Assembly: GCA_014529385.2 (NCBI GenBank)
Contig: CM043968.1
Span: 127,679,018-127,743,017, forward strand
Direction of reading: 5' to 3'
Source: Adiantum capillus-veneris
Lineage: Eukaryota > Streptophyta > Polypodiopsida > Polypodiales > Pteridaceae
DNA: 64,000 nucleotides
A model generated the notes under the pieces. That model was not told the origin of the DNA, ran no database searches, and saw only the letters and a program-made list of their open reading frames with translations. This document shows positions 1 through 10,849 of this stretch, one piece after another. The stretch's first letter is position 1. Every line of letters starts with the position of its first letter. The translations under genes and the position numbers were made by a program.

Positions 1-2160
1 TGGGACCAAACCTACTAGGGAAATAGGTTGGACAAGTGGTGGACCTTGAATGTAAACGCCCCATGTACAAAATATCACTCATGCTACTAGAAATAATTTG
101 GTATTAAGGTCCATGTTTCAATGCAGCCTAGCTTGGAAAAGTGGTGGACCTTTGTTTCTCTCTATGTTTCAATAGATTTATCTTGGATAAGTGGTGTACC
201 TTGGAACAAAACCCCCATGTAAATCATGTCATGGGCATTACAAGTGGTGAGAAAAAATACCATTCAAGCTATAACATTATAGGTTGGACAAGTGGTGGAC
301 CTTAACACCTAATTCCTCTTAATATAATGACATAGAGTGGACAAGTGGTGAATCATGAGACCAAACCTACTAGGGATAATAGGTTGGACAAGTGGTGAAC
401 CTTGAATGTAAACCCCCCATGTACAAAAAATTATGGGTATTGGGTATTTCAATGGAGCCTAGCAACTTGGAGACATGGTGGAGCTTATTTCTCTCCATGT
501 TTCAATGGAGCCTATCTAGGAGAAACAGTGGAGGTTCCTTCTCTCCATGTTTCAATGAGCCTAGCTTGGACAAGTGGTGGACCTTTCTTTCTCTATATGT
601 TTTAATAGAGTTAGCTTGGACAAGTGGTGGACCTTGGAATGAAACCCCCATGTAAAACATATCATGGGCATTTCAAGTGGTGAGAAAGGATACTATTTAA
701 AATATAACCTTATAGGCTGGACAAGTGGTGGACTTTAACACATATTTCTTCTTAATATAATGACATAGAGTGTACAAGTGGTGAATCTTGAGACCAAACC
801 ACTCTTGCTACTAGGGATTATAGGTTGGACAAGTGGTGGACCTTGAATGTAAACCCCTCATGTACAAAATTATGGGTTTAGGGTATTTCAATGGAGCCTA
901 GCTTGGAGACATGGTGGAGATTGCTTCTCTCAATGTTTCAATGGAACCTATCTTGGAGAAATGGTGGATCATCCTTCTCTCCATGTTTCAATGGAGCCTA
1001 TCTTGGACAAGTGGTGGATGGAGTTAGCTTGGACAAGTGGTGGGTCTTGGAACAAAACCCCTTTGTAAAACATAGCATGGACATTACAAGTGATGAGGAA
1101 AAATATCATTCAAGATATAACCTTATAGGTTGGAAAAGTGGTGATGGACCTTGATAAGTGGTGAAGGATACCATTTAAGATATACCCTTATAGGTTGGAC
1201 TAGTGGTGGACCTTAACACCCAGTTATTCTTAATATAATGACATAGAGTGGATAAGTGGTGAATCTTAAGACCAAATCACTCATGCTACTAGGTATAATA
1301 CGTTAGAGAAGTGGTAGACCTTGAATGCAAACACCCCATGTACAAAATATCATGGTTTTAGGGTGTTTCAATGGAGCCTAGAATCTCGGAGACATGGTAG
1401 ATCTTGATTCTTTCCATGTTTGAATGGCACCTATCTTGGAAAAATGATGGAGGTTACTTCTCTCCATACTTCAACGGAGCCTAGCTTTGACAAGTGGTGA
1501 ACCTTTGCTTCTCTCTATGTTTGAATAGAGTTAGCTTGGACAAGTGGTGGACCTTTGCTTCTCTCTATGTTTGAATAGAGTTAGCTTGGACAAGTGGTGG
1601 ACCTTGGAATGAAACCCCCGTGTAAAACATATCATGGGCATTTCAAGTGGTGAGAAAGGATACCATTTAAGATATAACCTTATAGGTTGGACAAGTGGTG
1701 GACCTTAATACATAGTTCTTCTTAATATAATGACATAGAGTGTACAAGTGGTGTATCTTGAGACCAAAACACTCGTGCTACTAGGGATCCTAGCTTGGAC
1801 AAGTGGTGGACCTTGGAAAAAAGTCCCCCTGTACAACATAGATGAGTTTTTTCATGTTTTAATGGAAGAGAGATTCGACAAATGGTGGAGCTTGCTTATC
1901 TCCATGTGGATTTTAGAACTAGCTTGGACAAGTGGTGGAGCTTTGCTTTTTTACTCTTCATAATACAATGATGTATAGGTTGGTTACATGGTGAATCTTA
2001 AGGCCAAACCTCCCATCTTACTAGAGATGATAGGTTGGACAAGTGGTCAACCTTCTATCATTTCTCCATGCCTATAATTAGACAATTAGTAGAACTAGCA
2101 TCTTTCTATGTTGTCTAGAGCTGAGCTTGGACAAGTAGTGGACCTTGCTACTCTCTTCCC
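1..2160 (+). repeat. Array 1: motif array, TTGGACAAGTGGTGGACC orientation
   Basis: Dozens of copies of an 18-20 bp core (TTGGACAAGTGGTGGACC and variants) are separated by 20-60 bp spacers that are themselves repeated, such as CCATGTTTCAATGGAGCCTA. On the plus strand this array reads as the reverse complement of every other array in the window. It runs off the left edge. Short open frames inside it translate to repeating W-rich peptides and are by-products of the repeat. By analogy with subterminal repeats of large DNA transposons such as En/Spm, it may be one flank of the element encoding the genes at 3-25 kb; this is inference. Confidence 0.9.
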
Positions 2161-2931
2161 TTGGATTATTAGTTTGAAGACTCATTATATATACTTGCTT
2201 AGATCTATATAATTACTCATTAGTTAGGTTACAAGTGGGTATGTAATTTGTTAGCCTCAAGGGACTTTGAATATTGAATAGTAAGACCAAGTGCTGGTTT
2301 GAAGATCTTTTGCTTATCTAAACTAGACTCTAACTCAATAATAAGTTTCATAAGTTCCACGAATTGTCCTATCTAGGCTCCAAAAGAGTCTTAATTGGTT
2401 TGTGCTAGATTATAACTTCCTTGATGGGGTAGAATCCTAGAAAAATGAGGCACTATAAGTTTTACCTTAGCTCAAATGGATTTTTCACTTAAACTCGACT
2501 GCAATTTGGCTATCTAGTCTTTGTCTCGATGGATTTTAACACTAGATACATAGTAGTGATATTTAAGCTTCATGTCTCTTCACTTGATCGAGATATGAGA
2601 CCATACTTTCAAGGTCACCACTTGTCTTACCTAAAGACCAATGTGAGACATGGGAGCAAGAAAGCCATCCGATATTGTTTTAAGGACTATTACATAGGCA
2701 ATCAATAACTTAAGTAAAGAAAAAAAACTTGGATCTTTCACAATTAATAACTTAAGTAAAGCCAAAAAGACTTGGATCTTTGACAGTTTTTTTCAAACTA
2801 AAAAAGCACAATCTCATGCTAACAAAACTATAAATCACAATTGAAAGGTTTGAACAAGAAAAAGATCAACAATCTTAATAAGAAGGATACTTTTCATTTC
2901 ATTTGATGATTACAAACTAAAATAAAGTCTC
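2161..2931. other. Gene-free spacer left of the FCP1-like gene
   Basis: AT-rich sequence without motif copies except one weak CCACTTGTC near 2,620. A short local duplication is visible at about 2,700-2,775, where a run ending in ACTTGGATCTTT occurs twice. No open frame of note. It may hold the 3' untranslated region and terminator of the minus-strand gene that ends at 3,134. Confidence 0.5.
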
Positions 2932-3133
2932 TCAAGAAATTGATAAACAAAAAATGTAGGTGACTGCTTCATTATTTTGAGCAAAAATATCAAAATCTCT
3001 ATTGATTGAGCTCCATCTAGTAGTATCCTTTGTAAGATCCTGCAAGAAGGAATAAAAAGAAAGATTTGTTAGATACCATGCACATGAGTGTTCAAGCATG
3101 TGTATCAAGAATATATGACATGTCACTAGTACC

Positions 3134-4318
3134 TTAGGGTTGCTTTCTATCCAGCCTTAGAAGATTGTTCTCAGCTTTCACCTTATTTATATAAGCCTTT
3201 GCTGTGGTTGCCTTCAAAACTCCTTTTGTGTTACAACCCAATTGCCTAGCTAAAGTGGTCAATTGTGACGCCTTCATGCTTTCAATGGGTGTACGCTCCT
3301 TTGCCAAGATCTCTTGTATTTGGGCTCTTCTCATTTCATTGCGGTGGCTTGTGTCACTTGCATCTTCAATGATAGTTTCATCTCTGTCACCTTTTGCAGG
3401 TGGTATTCTTCTTGTAAAGAACACCTTAGCTGACCAAACATCATTTTTCTGCTTCCAATACTCCATGATTTGTTTGTATTCACTATCATTTGTCACTATA
3501 GGTTGTCCATAACGATTAGAAGCAATTAAATCACGCACATCCCTTCTCTCATCAAGCTGAATCAAGTATGGCAGTAGCTCCTCCAAGAGCATATTGTCAA
3601 CCATCTTCTCAGCATCAAATTGTGGTGGAAAAATGCAATTGTTTGCTGGTGAAATACATCCCTTGTAAGGAGAGTCATCAATAAGCACTGTTCTTTGTGG
3701 ATCACATTCAAACCCCATGGCAATTTTGGCTAGAGGCTTGAACATTGCCTCAACGTTTGGATTGTCGGGTCTAAACAATTTTTGAGTTTGAGCGGTGTAG
3801 CAAACATCTTGCGACCAAATTGCAAAGAAAGGCAATGTATCCTCAGCTAAGTTGTTTAGTGCTGCAAGGATTTGATACACATTATTCCTAGTAGCTGTCG
3901 ACCAAATTGCAACATTAAACCTTTGTAAAATAGTCTTCAAGAATTGGATGCAACCTGGCCTGAGTATAATATATCTTTTTGAATCCATTTGCACTGAGTT
4001 GTGGTGTGAGGATGGTTGAGGGGAACGTTTCAACAATAGACCATTTAAATCCAATATAATTGTAAGCATGGATTTCTCAACATCTACGCTACATGACGTA
4101 GTACCAATTGGCAATAGCTCGTGAGTGGACTTTTCAGTCTCTTTTGATGTATGTTGCATTTTTGAAGCATCGATTTCTTGGTTCTCATTATTGGAAGCTT
4201 GCTCAAGTTGCACAACACTAGACTCTAGTATAGAAATATCATCCATCTTGGGCACTTTAGAAACCATAGAATCTATGGATTCTATAGTTGTTGACTGAAC
4301 CATAGGAGCGTTATCCAT
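3134..4318 (-). CDS. FCP1/HAD-family phosphatase-like protein with SAP-like tail
   Basis: An uninterrupted frame of 394 codons from the ATG at 4,318. A low-complexity acidic N-terminus (about 1-80) is followed by an FCP1-homology HAD domain: motif I reads ILDLNGLLL (residues 88-96), motif II WSTAT (139-143), a candidate motif III lysine near 180, and motif IV VLIDDSPYKG (211-220). Motif I is D-x-N rather than the D-x-D of active CTD phosphatases, a change known in plant members of this fold, so activity is uncertain. Residues about 345-382 (SMKASQLTTLARQLGCNTKG and on) resemble a SAP-like DNA-binding helix pair; this is inference. A good acceptor (TTTTCTTAG) lies just upstream at about 4,340, so an upstream exon may exist. 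A GGTACT donor-like site just after the stop hints at a 3' UTR intron. It has no frameshift, unlike its neighbours, and lies on the same strand as the SET and methyltransferase-like genes. Confidence 0.75.
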   Translation of the reverse strand: MDNAPMVQSTTIESIDSMVSKVPKMDDISILESSVVQLEQASNNENQEIDASKMQHTSKETEKSTHELLPIGTTSCSVDVEKSMLTIILDLNGLLLKRSPQPSSHHNSVQMDSKRYIILRPGCIQFLKTILQRFNVAIWSTATRNNVYQILAALNNLAEDTLPFFAIWSQDVCYTAQTQKLFRPDNPNVEAMFKPLAKIAMGFECDPQRTVLIDDSPYKGCISPANNCIFPPQFDAEKMVDNMLLEELLPYLIQLDERRDVRDLIASNRYGQPIVTNDSEYKQIMEYWKQKNDVWSAKVFFTRRIPPAKGDRDETIIEDASDTSHRNEMRRAQIQEILAKERTPIESMKASQLTTLARQLGCNTKGVLKATTAKAYINKVKAENNLLRLDRKQP

Positions 4319-4348
4319 CCCAGTTTGTGAATCTAAGAAAACACACAC

Positions 4349-4974
4349 ACAAATGGTATCTCAAAACCACTAGAATTTTATTCACCATATTTATATGTAG
4401 AACTCCTAGTAAGAAATTTATTTAAGGTAAAGTCGTTGTTAGAATCCTTGCAACCATTTTCAGCATTCGTACACCAAACACCACTTGTCTAAAATACAAT
4501 CTACTAACTCAACATTTTCCATCCTACACTTTATTAAAGATGAGTACTTAAAGTGAAAACTAAAAGCCACCCTTGTTGAGGAAACATGGATACAAGGTCC
4601 ACCAAATGTCCAACCTAGACTACAAGAAAATAATTAGAGATTTGGCTTAGATTTGGATTCAAAGGCCACCACTTATTCAAGTAAGATAACTCCACTTGTT
4701 TAAGACAGTAATGTTTGAAGCCCCACCACTTGTCCAACCTAGACATTGATTAAATTTTGGTAAGATTTATCACAAATCTAGAGTAGAATCAAGATTCTAT
4801 GGCCAAGGTAGTCAAATATGTTAGACAACACACAAAGCATAAGAGCACTCTAGATTCTCGTTGAGCATAAACTAAACAATAATCAAATGTTATATTCACT
4901 TGAGATTTCATCCATGAAAAATGAAAATGATGCATGTACTTGAGATTTCCATCCATGTACAATACTTTACAATG
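4349..4974. repeat. Spacer with scattered array motifs
   Basis: Between the FCP1-like and SET-domain genes. It carries a few degenerate array motifs in the CCACCACTTGTCCAA orientation, for example near 4,595, 4,660 and 4,730, and otherwise AT-rich sequence. It probably contains the SET gene's 3' UTR and the FCP1-like gene's promoter or first intron; no TATA box is convincing. Confidence 0.5.
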
Positions 4975-5531
4975 TCAAGTAAAGTTATAGTCAGCAAACA
5001 ACTCTTCTCCTGCTTCAACTTGACAAATAGTCTCAATGCATACATGGCCATATTCTTCTGACTTGATGTGTGAAGAGGTGCATTTATGCCAAGGTGGCAA
5101 ATTTGGATCAAATGTATAGCGTACGTTGGGACAGACATTTGTACTGTGAGAACTATTTATATAGCCCGACACGTTTCCTTCTTCTACACAACCAATAATG
5201 TATGATTGATCTTCCTCTTCTTCTATGTTTGGATCCTCTAGAAGAGAATATTTATAAGCTCTTGGAAATATTTTGCATATCTTTTTCCAGTCTTGAAATC
5301 TATACTTATGCCCTCCATAGTTTAGAATAGTCAAACCACTTTCCAGGGTAGTATGCACAAATAGCCCATAACCAGCTCCTTCAATACATGAAAGTCGCAC
5401 TTCAAAATCCACACCGTTAATATGGAAAATTACATCTTTGGGAATAGGAAAAGTTGGTGTCCCAAAAGGATCTTCATGCCAATCATAGTGTGAAATACAT
5501 CTAGATTTTATATCACTTAACTCCTTTGTGT
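4975..5531 (-). CDS. SET-domain (lysine methyltransferase-like) protein, main exon
   Basis: The main exon follows the acceptor TTTTTGCAG at 5,532-5,541 and ends in TGA at 4,975. With a proposed first exon at 8,127-8,154 the protein would be 194 residues. SET hallmarks appear in order: GAGYGLF (residues 61-67), a following I-L-N-Y-G-G stretch, YINSSHSTNVCPN (133-145) in place of the usual N-H-S-C-x-P-N core, and GEELFADY (184-191) with the terminal tyrosine. The NHSC core is altered (NSSHS), so S-adenosylmethionine binding may be weakened. No post-SET cysteine cluster is present, and length is short for the family. A target (histone or other) cannot be read from the sequence. It sits between a DNA-methyltransferase-like gene and an FCP1-like gene on the same strand. 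The frame is intact. Confidence 0.75.
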
Positions 5532-5599
5532 CTGCAAAAAGAAGAAAATATTATGCATAAAATAATGACAATATCAAAGAAAGATATCATTATTTTATA

Positions 5600-7610
5600 G
5601 TCCAATAGGTCCATTGTATGGAAGACTTAGAGTGCCTCTTACATGGTGCCTCCAAGGTTTCCAAAAAATAAAATCATTGGAAAAAAAAGGCCACTGTGTC
5701 TCCAATCTATTGCCCATTTGAAGCATAGAGAGAACCAAGGTCCACCACTTGTCCAAGCTAGACATGGAGCATTGACACAAGATCCAACACTTATCCAAGA
5801 ACCCTATAGTATATGTGGTAACATGGGATGCATTGATGCAACAAAAGTAGTCTAGCCTCCTCATCCATCTCTTTTTTCTTGTAGCCTAGAGGGATTAGTT
5901 TCAAGGTCTATCACTAGTCAAAAACTACACATAGAACATTGATACAAGGTTCCACCACATGTGAAACCTATCATCTCTAGTAGCATGGATGGTTTGATAT
6001 CAAGGTTCATCGCGTGTCCTACCTATACTCTATTGTAGCATATAGATTCTGGTTTGGTGGTACTACACTTGTCCAAACTTGGCTTGTTGTTGATATCTGG
6101 AGGTAATCAAGGGTCCTCCACTTGTCCAAGTTAGGCATATAAAACAATTGCAAGGTCCACCATGTGTACAACATATGATTGATTATAGCATGCATGGTCT
6201 TATTTCATGGGCAACCATCTTCTCTCCAACATGTGTCCAACCTCGGCTCCATTGAAGCATGGAGAGAAGCAAGGTCCACCACTTATCAAAGCTATTATTT
6301 TCTCCCAGTGCTTTCAAAACCCATAATACGTTGTACATGGGGGGGGGGATTCTTGTTTCAAGGTCCACCCCTTGGCTAAGATTGGATCCATTGAAACATA
6401 AAGAGAAGCAAGCTCTACCATTTGTCCAAGCTAGGAGCCATTGAAACATGAAAACCCCATAATATGTTGTATACGAGGGGTGTTTTTCAAGGTCTACCAC
6501 TTGTCTAAGCTATGGTCCATTGGAACATGGAGAGAAGCAAAGCTCCACCACTTTTCTAAGCTAGGATCCATTGAAACATGGAGAGAAGCAAGCTCCATTG
6601 TTTGTCTAAGCTAGGCTCCATTGGAACAAGGAGAAAACAAGCTCCACCACTTGCCTATTATTGCATAGAGATTCTGGTTTGAAGGTCCACCACTTGTCCA
6701 ACCTTGCCTTCATGTATGGAGATAATCAAGAGTGCAATGCTTCTCTAAGCTAGGGACATAAAAGAGTTTCAAGGTCCACTACATATACGATCTATGATGG
6801 GTTGTAGCATGGGAGGTTTCATTTTAAGGTTGACCACTTCTCCAGCTCCGCTTGTCCAACCTCAGATCCATTGAAGAATGGAGAATAAAGGTGTACCAAC
6901 TCTCCAAAATAGGCAGGACAATCTCTATAAAACCCATGAATTGTTAATATATGCTATGCTGTGGAGTTTTGTTTGAAGTTCCACTCCTTATCCAAGCTAC
7001 AATCCATTGAAGCATGGAACTAAGTAAGATATATCTCTAGTCCAAGATAGGATCCATTGAAACATAGAGAGAATCAAGGTCCACCACTTGTCCAAGCTAT
7101 GCATGGGTAATTGATATAAGGACCACTACGTTTTCACCTATACTATGCTCTATCATGGATGGTTTCATATCCTACCAATTTTCCAACCTATTTAGTAGGT
7201 TGTATTATGGGGGTTTGGTTTCAAGGTACTTCACTTGTCTGAGGTGGGTTCCATTGAACCATGGAGAGAAACTATGTCTACCACTTGTCCGAAATATGCT
7301 CCTTTAAAACATAAAAACAAGGTCCACCACTTGTCCAAGCTAAAGTTTCTCTCCATTGAAGCATGGAGAGAAACAAGGTCTACCACCTGTCCAAAATATG
7401 CTCCATTGAAACATAAAAGCAAGGTCCACCACTTGTCCAAGCTAATATAACAAATGGGTGTTGGTTACAAGGTGTACCACACTTGTCTAAACTAGTCTTC
7501 ATGCAAGGTCTACCACATGTCCAAGCTATATGAGCTTGTTTTGAAGGTCTACCACACCTCTTGAAATTAGGATCCATGTAAGGTCCACCTTTTGTCAAGC
7601 TATGCATTTA
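5600..7610 (-). repeat. Array 2: motif array inside the proposed SET-gene intron
   Basis: Many copies of AAGGTCCACCACTTGTCCAAGCTA with spacers such as CTCCATTGAAACATGGAGAGAAGCAA, on the plus strand opposite to array 1. Units are more diverged than in arrays 3 and 4 and show no clear higher-order period. A poly-G run of nine occurs near 6,341. Its place between the exon at 8,127 and the exon at 5,531 means these repeats would be transcribed as intron. Confidence 0.85.
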
Positions 7611-8081
7611 ATGAGTACTAAAACTAAGTAAATTGCAGTACTTAAATACCTTTCCAAGCTCATTAAGATTTTGGTCTCTAAGGCCGGCCACCACCACATG
7701 TCTAATCTATGCTCTAATTGATTACTTATGCTATTTCTCTCAAAGTCCAAACATAAGCTCCCTTCTAGCAAGGTTAGTTTAAATTTAGGCTCCAGCACCT
7801 GTCTAAGCTAGGTTCAATTTATGAAGCATCACCATTTAACCATGCTACGATCTAATGTATCATATCAAGGGGTATTGATAAAAGGTCCAAAACTTATTGA
7901 GTTCAAGCTCTTAAGTAATTAAGTCTTTGTGAGTATTAAATGTTTTAGTTTTAGTCTACAGATCCACCATTCAAAAACTCAAGTAATTTACTATTTACAT
8001 TCAAACCTTGAATGCTTGAGATAAAAAATACAAGCTCAATCAATACTATATAAAGCAAAATCTAACATTAAGAGTATCAAA
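7611..8081. other. Transition from array 2 to the methyltransferase-like gene
   Basis: AT-rich with a handful of decayed motif copies, such as AAAGGTCCA near 7,880. No coding signal that I trust. It lies within the proposed SET-gene intron. Confidence 0.4.
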
Positions 8082-9507
8082 TCAGTAACAAGAAACACTA
8101 ACATGCACAAGAAACTCAAAACATACGTGTCTCCATTTCCAAAAAGTCCTCCATTGACAGAGGATGGTGTTGTTGTTGTTTTCTTCTTCTCTTTGTGGAG
8201 AGCACTCCTCTGTAACAGGCACAATGTCGCCTGATTGCGAAGTGGATTGTTGAAGTCCAGCCCATTTTTCTATATCTTCATGAGACTTAACAAAGTCTAG
8301 CAGCATGGTCTCCATGCTTTTTGCCTCCTCCACACTATCAATTAAGCAGATGACTTCTTTTTTCTGTTGTATTCCTTCTTGTGCAACCAAGGAGCCATCA
8401 CCAAAAACATCAACAAGCTTGCGGTCTTCAAAACAATATGTACGAATGTAGTGCTTGACCAAAGCTCTTTTTTTGGCCTCCAAATATTGCAAATCTGACA
8501 TATCGTTATCTGCTACTTGAAGAAGAGAACAATCAATTGGCATGGGATGTTCCTCTGATCTTCTTCTCAGGTCTTCAAATGCATTGCCTTGTCCCAAGAA
8601 GGCAATAACTGTTAGGAATTGAATTGCTCCTTTGCAAGGAGCTGATGGAAAGTGATGCAATGCACCACAACAATGGTAGCTCAATTATCTCCCATGGCGT
8701 GAAAGGCACATTGCAATTTTGTGAAGTTAGTGAAATCCACAAATGCAAGAAAGACAAATCCAGGATCTGTTGACCCTCCAGCAATAGCCAAGATCCCATC
8801 CAAAGCATTGTTAAATGTCTCCTCACTCCACTTCAAATTGCCTCCAACGTTTTTTGTCATATCTAAAACACATAAGCCAATAGGCACTTTATTATTGAAG
8901 TGGCGCATCAAGTAGAGATTGCCTTCCATTTGTAGGCTCACCACATAGATTGACCATGGCAAATCTCTAGGCTCAGTTTTCTCCTTTTGAAGGTGAATTG
9001 CCCATTGCATGTATTTTATTGCTCCATCTGGAAAAGCCATTTTCTTTGTTCCACGCGTCAAACTAGATCTGATCCATTCCTCGCATAGCATTAAAATTGT
9101 TTTATAAACAACATCATTGATGTTATACATTTTGACCACCTCCTCCCAGTCTTTACATGGTGAAGACTCATTCAAATTGTTGAAGCCTTCAAGAAGTGCA
9201 TCTTGAATCAATTTGTCTTGCTTCAACTGCTTGATTCGATCATACATGTCAGTTGCATCACCATCCTTTGCACTCTTTGACAGTAAAATCTTCTCATCTC
9301 TAATCTCTTCTTGAATAGTCTTTACCTCTGATTCCTCAAGGCCACAAAGGTATCTAAATACAGTTGTTGGGGGTTTCTTATTCTCCTCTTCTAGATTTTC
9401 AATGATTTCTATCCAGCAATCATAAACTAAATCAGAGTAGGTGACCATGTGTGCCTGTTTAGCAATCCAACTTGCTGCTGCACTCATTCTTGCCAATCGA
9501 AGAAAAC
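8082..9507 (-). CDS. Beta-class DNA methyltransferase-like domain, C-terminal part of the ParB-like gene
   Basis: This follows the ParB-like exon across a short intron (donor GTAAGT at 9,591, acceptor CTTTTTAG ending at 9,508, or a nearby AG). The motif order is that of beta-class N4/N6 DNA methyltransferases. First comes a motif IV-like strand, CVLDMTKN (about residue 209 of the open frame from 9,496), followed by W and a FVFLAFVDFT strand. After a one-base frame change near 8,684 come motif X (ALVKHYIR), motif I (LVDVFGDGSL, matching D-x-F-x-G-x-G) and motif II (ICLIDSVEE). The catalytic D/N-P-P-Y/F of motif IV is replaced by D-M-T-K, so catalysis is doubtful. Prokaryotic and phage proteins often fuse a ParB-like domain to just such a methyltransferase, which supports reading this and the upstream exon as one gene. 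The exon join is ambiguous because the best acceptor leads to an early stop. The 3' end may instead splice at 8,126. Confidence 0.6.
8127..8154 (-). CDS. Putative first coding exon of the SET-domain gene
   Basis: An ATG at 8,154 opens a nine-codon frame (MEDFLEMET plus one base) that ends at a strong GTATGT donor at 8,126. Its phase matches the SET exon beginning at 5,531, which needs one preceding base. The frame overlaps the 3' end of the methyltransferase-like gene in another reading frame. If correct, the intron (8,126-5,532, about 2.6 kb) is filled with the array motif. The alternative is that this donor belongs to the methyltransferase transcript. RNA evidence would settle it. Confidence 0.4.
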
Positions 9508-9591
9508 CTAAAAAGAAATAGAGAAATAATTAAACTATTGAGCAAGATTTGTTAATTAAACACTATCAAAAAGACAAAGAAAATAACTTAC

Positions 9592-10778
9592 ATCCCATCC
9601 GGCACGAGATGCATGTCCCTCTGCAATTCCACTTGCTGCCTTTGGTGGTCGTCCTGAGAAGATCCATTGACTCCGTAAATGTCTCAATATTTGGCTGTAA
9701 GGTTGCTTGACATACAATGCCTGAGCCTCCTCATTTGCAATGGCAGATATAGCAGTTGCAACAAATGGAGGAGCATTCACAACAATGCGAGCCTTTCTAA
9801 ATTTATACACGCTAATCAGTCTTTCAAAGATCTCTTTGTTGTTTTGTTCATTGTGAAGCAAAACTTTTGCAGCATAGATTGAATGCTGCCCATCAAGAAT
9901 CCAATAATGATAATCTTTAATTTTTTGCTCCTCTACCTCTTCTACTGCCAAAGGAGTCCCCTTCTTTGATTTTGCATTTCGAACAGGCATCAAATATGCA
10001 CATGCTGCAGGCTTGGTCGTACTCCGTGAAAATCCAAATAACACACTTTCAGCGTGTTTTTTATCCATAATACGTGCATTATAGTGATCAGGAGCAAGCC
10101 AACAATTTTGAATAGGGATATCAAATTCCCTATATTGGAAAGGAAAATAATTTATGTACTTATTCATTCCACCTGTATCTTTTTCTTGTCCTTTCATGGC
10201 CTCAGCTTCTAAAACATCTGGATCCACAATTCTCATCTTTGACATTGAACCCTCTGTTGATGAGGATGCCAAAGATGCCTTGTCTACATCCAAAATGGAA
10301 CTAGTTCGCTTAGCTTCTACTTTCTGCACTTTTGCTTGCTTCTTTGTGGATGGTGGTCGTGAAGCTTTCACCTTTTTTCGTTGTAGTGTGGCAATGATGG
10401 AGCTTTGAAGTTGATCTGCTGTGATATTTGGATTTGATTCTGCAAACTTCCATCCTCGAGAAAACATTGTCTCTTCTTTGTTTCTAGACATGCGCTCCAA
10501 TGCATATGCTCCTGGAGATAGTTGAAATTCTAGATTCATTGGAACTAGAATGTCAATGCATTCCACCTCTGGATGACTATCAACTACAGAGACAGATGCT
10601 TCCACAACTTGTCCAACATCTTCAAACAAGCTGTCATTATCCTTTTGGCAATAAATAGATGCACCTTATGAAATTGTGCACCCTCTATACCATGTATGTC
10701 CAAATACCATTTCCTAAGATCATTGCAAGTATAGTCAACTGAGACAGCAACCCTTGCAACCTGTTTTTTTGGAGCCAT
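9592..10778 (-). CDS. ParB/sulfiredoxin-fold domain protein, N-terminal part of the methyltransferase-like gene
   Basis: The ATG at 10,778 begins MAPKKQVARVAVSVDY; the frame shifts by one base near 10,640 and stays open to a GTAAGT donor at 9,591. In the main frame (numbered from 10,629) residues 84-108 are lysine/arginine-rich and could be a nuclear signal. The ParB-like domain covers about 168-330. It has a strand ending IPIQNCWLAPDHYNARIMDK, typical of the I-x-P-x-x-Y-N-x-R start, and the signature YWILDGQHSIYAAK (243-255), equivalent to the ParB D-G-x-H-R-x-x-A loop, with S replacing R. ParB-like folds bind DNA or nucleotides and occur in phage and plasmid DNA-modification proteins. The downstream methyltransferase-like region reinforces the call. 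The frame change near 10,640 means the copy is damaged, or an assembly indel or small intron exists there. Confidence 0.65.
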
Positions 10779-10849
10779 CTTTCCTGAAACAAAAAAAACC
10801 AAATGTTATTTTAACATATACTTTTTTGTAATGGATTAAGTTTGTGTGA

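Noticed and set aside
392-2000. Repeating W-rich open frames (LDKWWT...AWTSGGP) in arrays 1-4 on either strand
   Set aside because: They follow the DNA repeat, occur in several frames, and start and stop at random. No family and no consistent frame between units, so they are by-products of the motif array.
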